Shown piece by piece: positions 42,830-49,140 of a stretch of 49,140 nt of DNA. The notes beneath the pieces were generated by a model that did no database searches, was not told the origin of the DNA, and saw only the letters and a program-made list of their open reading frames with translations. Origin of the DNA: Rubrivivax sp. (GTDB lineage Bacteria > Pseudomonadota > Gammaproteobacteria > Burkholderiales > Burkholderiaceae_C); the NCBI GenBank assembly GCA_021300575.1, contig JAJTDM010000021.1, positions 1 to 49,140 on the forward strand, written 5' to 3'. Every line of letters starts with the position of its first letter. Position 1 is the stretch's first letter. Position numbers and translations under genes: made by a program.

Positions 42830-43885
42830 ATGGCCCAGATCGCCAGCCCCACCACCCCTGTGAAGGCGGACGACGCCTCGGCCGAGGCCTTGCTGCGCCG
42901 CCTGGAGTGGACCGTGCTCAAGCGCCTGGACGGCCTGCTGCAGGGCGACTTCCGCACCCTGCGCCGCGGCAACGGGGTGGACCTGGCCGATCTGCGCGAG
43001 TACCAGTTGCACGACGACGTGCGCCACATCGACTGGAACGTCACCGCCCGTCTGCAGGTGCCCCACGTGCGCCAGTTCACCGAGGACCGCGACCTCACCG
43101 CCTGGTTCCTGCTGGACCTCTCGGGCAGCGTAGACTTCGGCTCGGGCGACACCACCAAGCTGGCCGTCTCGACCGGCTTCGTGACGGCCCTGGCGCGGCT
43201 GCTCACGCGCCATGGCAACCGGGTGGGGGCCCTGCTCTACGGCTCGCGCGTGGACACGGTGCTGCCACCGGGCAGTTCCCGCACCCACGTGCTCAACCTG
43301 CTGCAGCGCATGCGCATGCCGCGGCCCGGGCCGGCCCTACCGCAGGGCAGCGGACAAGCTCGTCGGCGGTGGTGGCGCCGCCAGGCGCCAGCCGTCGGCG
43401 CGCCCACTGCAACCTCCCTGGCCGACCTGCTGCGGACCGCAGCGCCCATGCTGCGGCGGCGCAGCCTGGTCTTCGTGGTGTCGGACTTCATCAGCACACC
43501 CGGCTGGGAGACCCCCCTGTCGCGCCTGGCACAGCGCCATGAGGTGGTGGCGGTGCGGCTGTTCGACCCCCTGGAAGGCGCCCTGCCCGAAATGGGACTG
43601 GTCACGCTGGAAGACGCCGAGACGGGCGAGCAGTTGTTCGTGGACAGTGCCGACCCGGCCTTTCGACAGCGCTACGAGCGCATCGCGCAGGACCGCGAAG
43701 CCCGACTGCGCGAGGCGCTGGCCGCCAGTGGCGCCGACACGCTGGAGCTGACCACCCACGACGACCTGCTGCAGGCGCTGCTGCGCTGGTGCGACCTGCG
43801 ACGTCAACGCGCGCGGCTGAAGACCTCGCACCGCTTCCCGGCCGCCTTCCAGCGCGCCGCGGCCGCCTCGCAGACCGGACCATGA
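42830..43885 (+). CDS. DUF58 domain protein of the MoxR operon
   Basis: A 351-residue protein with a DUF58 domain, the usual partner of MoxR ATPases. Landmarks are G-D-F-R-T-L-R-R-G-N-G, the R-E-Y-Q-L-H-D-D-V-R-H-I-D-W-N signature near residue 60-75, and a degenerate VWA-like fold with L-L-D-L-S-G-S near residue 100. No membrane helix is seen. I use ATG 42830; an in-frame GTG at 42791 would overlap moxR. Its TGA (43883-43885) overlaps an ATG at 43882, the first of five ATGs in the 14-nt repeat array. Confidence 0.92.
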   Translation: MAQIASPTTPVKADDASAEALLRRLEWTVLKRLDGLLQGDFRTLRRGNGVDLADLREYQLHDDVRHIDWNVTARLQVPHVRQFTEDRDLTAWFLLDLSGSVDFGSGDTTKLAVSTGFVTALARLLTRHGNRVGALLYGSRVDTVLPPGSSRTHVLNLLQRMRMPRPGPALPQGSGQARRRWWRRQAPAVGAPTATSLADLLRTAAPMLRRRSLVFVVSDFISTPGWETPLSRLAQRHEVVAVRLFDPLEGALPEMGLVTLEDAETGEQLFVDSADPAFRQRYERIAQDREARLREALAASGADTLELTTHDDLLQALLRWCDLRRQRARLKTSHRFPAAFQRAAAASQTGP

Positions 43886-43940
43886 GCTTCCGACCATGAG
43901 CCTCTCATCATGAGCTTCCGACCATGAGCTTCCGAACATG
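43882..43940 (+). repeat. 14-nt tandem array forming a chain of coupled micro-ORFs
   Basis: ATGs stand at 43882, 43896, 43910, 43924 and 43938, exactly 14 bases apart. The unit is ATGAGCTTCCGACC; copies 1 and 3 are perfect, copy 2 is ATGAGCCTCTCATC, copy 4 ends AAC. Each ATG opens a five-codon frame (M-S-F-R-P, M-S-L-S-S, M-S-F-R-P, M-S-F-R-T) that ends in a TGA overlapping the next ATG as ATGA. The DUF58 stop enters the chain and the last ATG is the VWA start. No Shine-Dalgarno sequence lies before that ATG. Confidence 0.95.
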
Positions 43941-44969
43941 AGCTTTCAGTGGCCGAACCTGCTGTGGAGCCTGCTGGCGGTGCCGGCTCTGATCGGCCTG
44001 TACCTGTGGCTGCTGGGCCGGCGCAAGCGCTCCACGGTGCGCCTGGCCAGCATCTCGGTGGCGCGGGAGGCCTTGGGGCGCGGCCCCGGCTGGCGCCGGC
44101 ATGTGCCGCCGGCCCTGATGCTGGGCGCGGTGGCGGTGCTGCTCTTCGCGGCGGCGCGACCTCTGGCCGTGGTGAAGCTGCCCTTGACCGAGCGCACGAT
44201 CATGCTGGCCATGGACGTCTCGGGCTCCATGCGCGCCACCGACGTCAAGCCCAATCGCATCATCGCCTCCCAGGAGGCTGCCAAGACCTTCGTCAACGCC
44301 CTGCCGCGCGATGTGAAGGTGGGCATCGTCTCCTTCGCCGGCACGGCCGCCGTGGTGCAGGCCCCCACCACCAGCCGCGAGGACATCATCGCCGCCATCG
44401 ACCGCTTCCAGTTGCAACGCGGCACGGCCACGGGCAGCGGCATCGTGCTGTCCCTGGCCACGCTGTTCCCGGACGACGAGATCGAGATCGCCCAGATCAC
44501 CGGCCAGCGGCTCATGCCCAAGCCCCTGGGCGAGCAGAAGGCGAAAAAGGAGTTCAAGCCGGTGGAGCCGGGCTCGTACAACTCAGCGGCCATCATCATG
44601 CTCACCGACGGCCAGCGCACCACCGGGCCTGACCCGCTGGACGCGGCCAAGATGGCGGCGCAGCGCGGCGTGCGTGTCTACACCGTGGGCGTGGGCACCA
44701 CCTCGGGCGAGACCATCGGCTTCGAGGGCTGGAGCATGCGGGTGCGGCTGGACGAGGAGACGCTCAAGTCCGTGGCGGTCATGACCCAGGCAGAGTACTT
44801 CTATGCCGGCACCGCACAGGACCTGATCAAGGTCTACGAGTCGCTGTCGAGCAAGCTGGTGGTCGAACGCAAGGAAACCGAGATCACGGCCCTGTTCGGG
44901 CTGCTGGCCGCCGCGCTCGTGGTGGCCGCCGCGGCGCTCGGCCTGTGGTGGTTCGGGCGGGTGAGCTGA
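43938..44969 (+). CDS. VWA domain membrane protein (BatA-like)
   Basis: A 343-residue protein with two N-terminal transmembrane segments (about 8-26 and 57-75), a von Willebrand factor A domain and a C-terminal transmembrane helix (about 315-340). The metal-ion site is D93-x-S95-x-S97 in A-M-D-V-S-G-S-M, with T-D-G in M-L-T-D-G-Q completing it. BatA-like proteins act with MoxR and DUF58 partners at the inner membrane. No further Bat genes (batB, batD) follow. Start ATG 43938 is the last ATG of the repeat array, and translation probably depends on coupling because no ribosome binding site is seen. Downstream is a long palindrome. Confidence 0.92.
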   Translation: MSFQWPNLLWSLLAVPALIGLYLWLLGRRKRSTVRLASISVAREALGRGPGWRRHVPPALMLGAVAVLLFAAARPLAVVKLPLTERTIMLAMDVSGSMRATDVKPNRIIASQEAAKTFVNALPRDVKVGIVSFAGTAAVVQAPTTSREDIIAAIDRFQLQRGTATGSGIVLSLATLFPDDEIEIAQITGQRLMPKPLGEQKAKKEFKPVEPGSYNSAAIIMLTDGQRTTGPDPLDAAKMAAQRGVRVYTVGVGTTSGETIGFEGWSMRVRLDEETLKSVAVMTQAEYFYAGTAQDLIKVYESLSSKLVVERKETEITALFGLLAAALVVAAAALGLWWFGRVS

Positions 44970-44971
44970 CG

Positions 44972-44997
44972 CGGGCCCGGCCTGCAGGCCTGGCCCG
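44972..44997. terminator. Palindromic hairpin between convergent genes
   Basis: CGGGCC-C-GGCCTG (44972-44984) pairs with CAGGCC-T-GGCCCG (44985-44997), one C/T mismatch. It lies just after the VWA stop and before the stop of the sugar dehydrogenase gene, so it may act for both strands. There is no T-tract. Confidence 0.45.
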
Positions 44998-45030
44998 GCG
45001 CGCCAAGACCTGCGAGCCGCGGCTCGGTCG

Positions 45031-46149
45031 TCAGCGCTCCAGCCGGATGATCTGCCCTTCCACGCCGTCGGTCACCAGGTAGATCCAGCCGTCGGGGCCC
45101 TGGCGCACGTCGCGGATGCGCTTCTGCAAGGGCGCCAGCAGTTGTTCCTGCGCCACCACCTTGCGACCGTCCAGCGTCAGGCGCACCAGCGTCTGCGCGC
45201 GCAGCGCTCCCACCAGCAGGCTGCCCTTCCAGCCGGGATAGCGGTCGCTGGTCACGAAGGTCATGCCGCTGGGAGCGATGGACACGGGCGCCCACCATTG
45301 TAGCGGCTGCTCGAAGCCGGGCTTCGGCCCCTCTTCGCCAATGCGCGTGCCGATGCCGTAGTTGCGCCCGTAGGTCACCAGCGGCCAGCCGTAGTTGCGG
45401 CCAGCCTCGATCACGTTCAACTCGTCCCCGCCCTGCGGGCCATGCTCGGTCTGCCACAGCTCGCCCGTTGCCGGGTGCACGGTCAGGCCCTGGATGTTGC
45501 GGTGGCCCAGGGTGAAGACCTCGGGTGCAGCCCCGGCGCGGCCGACGAAGGGGTTGTCCGCCGGCACCCGGCCATCGGGCTCGATGCGGACGATCTTGCC
45601 GATATGGTTGGCCGGGTTCTGCGCCTCGTCCTTTCGGCCAAAGCGGTCTCCCAGGCCGACGAGAAGCCGGCCGTCGCGGGCAAAGGCCAGGCGCGAGCCG
45701 CAGTGCAGCTGGCTGTCGACCTTGGGCAGTTGGCGGAAGATCACCTGCACGTCGCTGAGCTGGCGCTCCCGCAGGCGCCCGCGGGCCACTGCCACGCCGT
45801 TGCCACCCTCGCCCGCCTCCGCGTAGGTCCAGTACACCCAGCGGTTCTCGGCGAACTTCGGGTCCACCACCACGTCCAGCAGGCCGCACTGGCCCTTGGC
45901 GTCCACAGGCGGCAGACCTTGCAAAGGCTCGCCCAAGCGGCCGTCGGGCGTGACGATGCGCATGCGCCCCGGCCTTTCGGTCACCAGCATGCGGCCGTCC
46001 GGCAGGAAGGCCAGGGCCCAGGGCTGGGCCAAGCCACGGGCCACCGTGACGGGCTTCAAATCCGCGGCCGTGGAGGCCAGCGCAGGCAGCACCGACAGCG
46101 CCGCCCCCAGCACCAAGGCGGCCGAACGCACCAGAAAAGCCCAACGCAT
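45031..46149 (-). CDS. PQQ-dependent sugar dehydrogenase (soluble Asd/YliI type)
   Basis: A 372-residue secreted six-bladed beta-propeller of the soluble PQQ glucose dehydrogenase/YliI (aldose sugar dehydrogenase) family. A signal peptide (M-R-W-A-F-L-V-R, hydrophobic core, A-L-A-S-T-A) precedes V-A-R-G-L-A-Q-P-W-A-L-A-F-L-P-D-G near residue 38. Family marks are the Q-C-G-L-L-D-V-V-V-D-P segment, G-H-R-N-I-Q-G-L and W-Q-T-E-H-G-P-Q-G-G-D-E-L-N. It oxidises aldoses with PQQ in the periplasm. No PQQ synthesis genes are nearby. ATG 46149 is the start that places the signal peptide at the N-terminus. Confidence 0.88.
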   Translation of the reverse strand: MRWAFLVRSAALVLGAALSVLPALASTAADLKPVTVARGLAQPWALAFLPDGRMLVTERPGRMRIVTPDGRLGEPLQGLPPVDAKGQCGLLDVVVDPKFAENRWVYWTYAEAGEGGNGVAVARGRLRERQLSDVQVIFRQLPKVDSQLHCGSRLAFARDGRLLVGLGDRFGRKDEAQNPANHIGKIVRIEPDGRVPADNPFVGRAGAAPEVFTLGHRNIQGLTVHPATGELWQTEHGPQGGDELNVIEAGRNYGWPLVTYGRNYGIGTRIGEEGPKPGFEQPLQWWAPVSIAPSGMTFVTSDRYPGWKGSLLVGALRAQTLVRLTLDGRKVVAQEQLLAPLQKRIRDVRQGPDGWIYLVTDGVEGQIIRLER

Positions 46150-46286
46150 GACGCACCCCCGTCTTCTTGCAAGCGACATGATGTTCATGCTCTGCATGCT
46201 GCCGCAAGCAGCGTCACCGCGCCGCACAAGGGGCATCGCTTGCTTTGCCACGGTGCGCGCACGGCCGCAGGCGCAAGGGCGGCAGG

Positions 46287-48017
46287 TCAATCGGCCTGCG
46301 CCGCCTCCACCACCATCTGCACCCGCTGGCGGCCGTTCCACTCGTCGAGCTGAATGCGAAAGGCCAGTTTCACGCTCTGTGGCAAGGGTTCGGTGCGCTG
46401 GAACCAGATGGCGTCGCGCACCTCGCCCGCGTGGCGCACGCGCAGCTTCAGGTGCTTGTCCTTCAGCAAGGTCTGTTGCAGCACGTCCACCCGATCGCAA
46501 AACAGCGGTGCCTCGAAACCCGAACCCCACACCTGGGTGTCCAGCAACTGCGCCGTCGGGGGGTTGAACCACTGCAGGTCCAGCGGCCCGTCGTGCTGCA
46601 GCGTGCGCTGCAGCGTGGCCGGGTCCAGCCACTCCTGGGCCACCTGGCGCAGGGCGGCTCCGAAGGCCTCGAAACCCTCGGGCTCCACCGTGGCCCCCGC
46701 CGCCATGGCGTGGCCCCCGAAGCGCCTGAGCACGCCGGGTGCGCGCTTGCTCACCAGGTCCAGCGCATCCCGCAGATGAAAGCCCGGGATGGAGCGGCCG
46801 CTGCCCTTGAGCGAACCGTCCTGGGCACGGGCGAACACAAAGGTGGGCCGGTGCAGCCGGTCCTTCAGTCGCCCGGCCACGATGCCCACCACCCCTTCGT
46901 GAAAGCTCTCGTCAAACAGGCTGACGGCGGGCGGGGGCGCCGCCAGCTCGGCCAGCAGACGGTCCACCGCAGCTTCCGCCTGGTCGCGCATATGGCCCTC
47001 GACCTCCCGCCGTTCGCGGTTGATCGCGTCCAGTTGCGCCGCCAGCTCAGCCGCCCGCGCCGCGTCGTCGGTGAGCAGGCACTCGATGCCCAGGGTCATG
47101 TCCGACAGCCGCCCGGCGGCGTTGATGCGCGGGCCCAGCTTGAAGCCGAAGTCCAGGGCCGCGGCCCGCGCAGGGTCGGCTCCGGCCACGGCGAAGAGGG
47201 CCGCGACGCCGGGCTGCATGCGCCCGGCGCGGATGCGCCGCAGGCCCTGCGCCACCAGGCGCCGGTTGTTGGCATCCAGCTTGACCACGTCCGCCACGGT
47301 GCCCAGGGCCACCAGGTCCAGCAGGGCGTCGATGCGGGGCTGGCTGGCGGCGTCGAAACGGCCGCGCTGGCGCAGTTCGGCCCGCAGCGCCAGCAGCACG
47401 TAGAACATCACCCCCACTCCCGCCAGCGCCTTGCTCTCGAAGCCGTCACCGGGCTGGTTGGGGTTGACGATGACCCGCGCGGACGGCAGCACCACCTCGT
47501 CGCCCACCAGGGCGGGCAGATGGTGGTCGGTGACCAGCACGTCCAGGCCCTGGGCCTGCGCGTGGGCCACGCCTTCGAGGCTGGCAATGCCGTTGTCCAC
47601 CGTCACCAGCAGATCCGGGCGGCGCTGCAGCGCCAGGTCGACGATGGCCGGCGTGAGGCCGTAGCCGTGCACAGCCCGGTCGGGCACCACGTAGCCCAGG
47701 TTCTCTGGCGCAGCCCCGAGCAGGCGCAGGCCGCGCAAGGCCACGGCGCAGGCGGTGGCGCCGTCGCAGTCGTAATCGGCCACGACGACGATGCGTCGGC
47801 CCGCCTCGATCACATCGGCCAACAGGCGGGCGGCTTCGGCCACCCCCTTCATGGAGGCGGGCGGCAGCAGATGCGGCAGCCCGTCATCCACCTCGGCTGC
47901 GGAGCGCACGCCGCGCGCGGCCAGCAAGCGGGCCAGCAAGGGGTGCACGCCGGCCTGCTCCAAGGCAAAGCAGGTGCGCGGCGGGGCGTCCCGGGGCTGC
48001 AGGCGGGGGGGCGTCAC
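46287..48017 (-). CDS. recJ: Single-stranded-DNA-specific exonuclease RecJ
   Basis: A 576-residue RecJ, the 5'-3' exonuclease on single-stranded DNA used in recombination and mismatch repair. DHH-type motifs are intact: V-V-A-D-Y-D-C-D-G-A near residue 75, V-T-D-H-H-L near residue 145, G-P-R-I-N-A-A-G-R-L, and the DHHA1 region G-R-S-I-P-G-F-H-L-R-D-A and F-G-G-H-A-M-A-A-G. Length is usual. The GTG start at 48017 overlaps the TGA of the upstream gene as GTGA, so the two are translationally coupled. Confidence 0.96.
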   Translation of the reverse strand: MTPPRLQPRDAPPRTCFALEQAGVHPLLARLLAARGVRSAAEVDDGLPHLLPPASMKGVAEAARLLADVIEAGRRIVVVADYDCDGATACAVALRGLRLLGAAPENLGYVVPDRAVHGYGLTPAIVDLALQRRPDLLVTVDNGIASLEGVAHAQAQGLDVLVTDHHLPALVGDEVVLPSARVIVNPNQPGDGFESKALAGVGVMFYVLLALRAELRQRGRFDAASQPRIDALLDLVALGTVADVVKLDANNRRLVAQGLRRIRAGRMQPGVAALFAVAGADPARAAALDFGFKLGPRINAAGRLSDMTLGIECLLTDDAARAAELAAQLDAINRERREVEGHMRDQAEAAVDRLLAELAAPPPAVSLFDESFHEGVVGIVAGRLKDRLHRPTFVFARAQDGSLKGSGRSIPGFHLRDALDLVSKRAPGVLRRFGGHAMAAGATVEPEGFEAFGAALRQVAQEWLDPATLQRTLQHDGPLDLQWFNPPTAQLLDTQVWGSGFEAPLFCDRVDVLQQTLLKDKHLKLRVRHAGEVRDAIWFQRTEPLPQSVKLAFRIQLDEWNGRQRVQMVVEAAQAD

Positions 48018-49030
48018 AGGGCTTCCAGAAAACGTTCCACCGCCGCCATGGGCGGTGGCCGCCAGGCCCGGCGCAGACGCTGCCAGGCCGTGAGCGGGCG
48101 GGGCGTGAGGGTGCAGGCCTGGCGCTCGCCACACAGGCTCAACTTGACGGGATGACCTTCGCCCGCCGCCTGCAGGGCCTGCGCGATCGGGCCCTCGTCC
48201 AACTGCGCGAAGGCGCGGCTCCAGGCGAACCAGTCTTCGTTCAGCGCGGGAGCGCGCAAGCGGTCGTCTTCGATGACGGCCGCCGAAGAGGCCAGCGCCG
48301 CCGCACCCTGCGAAGCCGGCGCCACGCCGCAGCCGTCCAGCCAGAACGAGTTGACGGGCAGCGCGCCGCGCTGTTCGCGGTCTTCGTTCAGCGGGTGGGT
48401 GTGCAGGAACATCTGCACCTCGTTCTGCAGACGCCGCACGAGGCGAGCCCGCGGGTCGGCCGGCAGCCAGAGGTCCACGTTGCGGCCGATCACGCGGTCC
48501 AGCGAGGCACAGGGCAGGTCAGCGAGCACGGGATGGCTGGCCAGCCAGTGCCCGGCTTCGGTGGCGTGGAGCTCAAAACCCTCGGTCTCGAACAAGGGGC
48601 GCACGGCCTCCAGGAAGGCGGCGCTGGCCGCGCTGTCCAGGGCCAGCAATTGCGGCGCCAGCATCGTGATCTGCTCGGTGCCCAGTTGCCAATGGGCGGG
48701 GGTCAGCCGGCCCCAGGCCTTGATGGACCCGACATCGGACCCGACATCGGGCCCAGCCCCCGCCCCGGGCAGGCCCAGCCGGGCCGCCTCCAAGGCCGCC
48801 CAGGGCACCTGGCCGTCGGCCACGGTGAGGCCCCAGGCCAGCGCTCTCACGTGTTCATGCGGGGGGGTCAGGCTCAGATCCGGCTCTTCAGGGTCAGCCC
48901 CGGCGGGCGCGGCCAGCCACTGCGGGCCCATGCCGTCCAGCACTCGGGCCAAGTGGGGCAAGGCCAACTCCCGCACAGCCGCTCGGCCGGCCTCGGACAT
49001 CACGCCGGCAAAGGGAACGATCAGGTGCAT
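48014..49030 (-). CDS. Phosphoglycerate-mutase-like conserved protein (COG4255 type)
   Basis: A 338-residue protein of a family annotated in beta- and gammaproteobacteria as phosphoglycerate-mutase-like or RpfE-type regulatory protein. Recognisable points are M-H-L-I-V-P-F-A-G at the start, L-T-P-A-H-W-Q-L-G-T near residue 110, and the conserved R-L-Q-N-E-V-Q-M-F-L-H and P-V-N-S-F-W-L-D-G-C-G. The catalytic residues of true phosphoglycerate mutases are not seen. A short Asp-Val-Gly repeat lies near residue 95. In related genomes it lies directly upstream of recJ, as here with a GTGA overlap. The group II intron-like sequence lies 60 bp upstream of its start. Confidence 0.75.
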   Translation of the reverse strand: MHLIVPFAGVMSEAGRAAVRELALPHLARVLDGMGPQWLAAPAGADPEEPDLSLTPPHEHVRALAWGLTVADGQVPWAALEAARLGLPGAGAGPDVGSDVGSIKAWGRLTPAHWQLGTEQITMLAPQLLALDSAASAAFLEAVRPLFETEGFELHATEAGHWLASHPVLADLPCASLDRVIGRNVDLWLPADPRARLVRRLQNEVQMFLHTHPLNEDREQRGALPVNSFWLDGCGVAPASQGAAALASSAAVIEDDRLRAPALNEDWFAWSRAFAQLDEGPIAQALQAAGEGHPVKLSLCGERQACTLTPRPLTAWQRLRRAWRPPPMAAVERFLEAL

Positions 49031-49090
49031 TGGTAGATGTTGGCCCTGTTCAGGCCTTACGGTCAGTTACAGAACCAACACCCCCGTTCA

Positions 49091-49122
49091 AACCGTGCAT
49101 GCGGATTTCCCGCACACGGCTT
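49091..49122 (-). other. Group II intron domain V-like hairpin (3' end of an intron or a remnant)
   Basis: Read on the minus strand, this 32-nt hairpin has the domain V layout: an AGC triad at the 5' base paired with GTT, a lower stem CCGTG/CACGG, a two-base bulge (TG), an upper stem TGCGG/CCGCA, and a GAAA-containing loop. Domain V is the catalytic core of group II introns, near their 3' end. The intron body and its reverse transcriptase would lie beyond the right edge. I could not identify domain VI or an exact 3' splice point in 49031-49090. Confidence 0.5.
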
Positions 49123-49140
49123 ACCGGTGGTCTGTCGGCT

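Noticed and set aside
43882..43940. Considered whether the 14-nt repeats are a CRISPR array or plasmid-type iterons
   Set aside because: There are no spacers, units are contiguous, and each unit carries an ATG in register with a stop; the coding explanation is better.
46245..48155. Plus-strand open frame of 636 codons
   Set aside because: Shadow of recJ on the opposite strand; no ribosome binding site and no family resemblance.

Overview
This window reads as chromosomal DNA of a high-GC betaproteobacterium, most likely order Burkholderiales (Comamonadaceae or the Rubrivivax/Leptothrix group). The basis is the uniformly GC-rich coding style with frequent GTG and TTG starts, the Tct-type transporter genes, the paired acyl-CoA dehydrogenase genes, YaeQ, and the ribF/ileS/lspA neighbourhood. 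The placement is inferred from gene content, not from a marker search. About 44 protein genes are supported. I saw no rRNA, tRNA or CRISPR array.

Layout. 1-0.65 kb: a minimal nucleotidyltransferase and a damaged or partial HEPN-type partner. 0.7-5.7 kb: an RlmN-like radical SAM enzyme, a biotinyl/carboxyltransferase fusion, and an M3 peptidase (Dcp) whose 5' end is out of frame. 5.8-9.3 kb: higBA toxin-antitoxin, yaeQ, and a Tat-exported prolyl oligopeptidase. 9.3-9.6 kb: a nested inverted-repeat element. 9.6-18.3 kb: acyl-CoA ligase, murB, yajQ, a pimeloyl-CoA-dehydrogenase-like pair, a DmpA-like peptidase, an RsuA-family pseudouridine synthase and ribF. 18.3-23 kb: mipA (opposite strand), ileS and lspA. 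23-31.8 kb: two quinone-oxidoreductase-like genes, a divergent ornithine-cyclodeaminase/FAD-oxidoreductase pair, a DUF2189 membrane protein, a third acyl-CoA dehydrogenase, an EamA transporter and a TPR-methyltransferase. 31.7-39 kb, almost all minus strand: SDR, EamA transporter, gamma-glutamyltransferase, MFS exporter, tctA and tctB. 39-40.7 kb: spermidine-synthase-like gene and a TatD hydrolase. 40.7-45 kb: membrane-anchored serine protease, then moxR, DUF58 and VWA genes. 45-49 kb: PQQ-type sugar dehydrogenase, recJ and a phosphoglycerate-mutase-like gene. The right edge carries a group II intron domain V signature.

How the parts work together. Fatty and dicarboxylic acid activation and oxidation (ligase, three acyl-CoA dehydrogenases, acyl-CoA carboxylase subunit) form one theme. 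Import of organic acids (TctAB) and amino-acid or peptide turnover (Dcp, prolyl oligopeptidase, DmpA-like peptidase, GGT, ornithine cyclodeaminase/FAD oxidase) form another. Housekeeping genes (murB, ribF, ileS, lspA, recJ) anchor the chromosome.

The most unusual signals are: (i) a perfectly phased 14-nt tandem array between the DUF58 and VWA genes that creates a chain of five-codon micro-ORFs, each ending in a TGA that overlaps the next ATG; (ii) a 260-bp inverted pair of structured repeats with compensatory changes in their hairpin cores; (iii) an out-of-frame deletion in dcp; and (iv) a low-GC patch at the 3' end of ileS.
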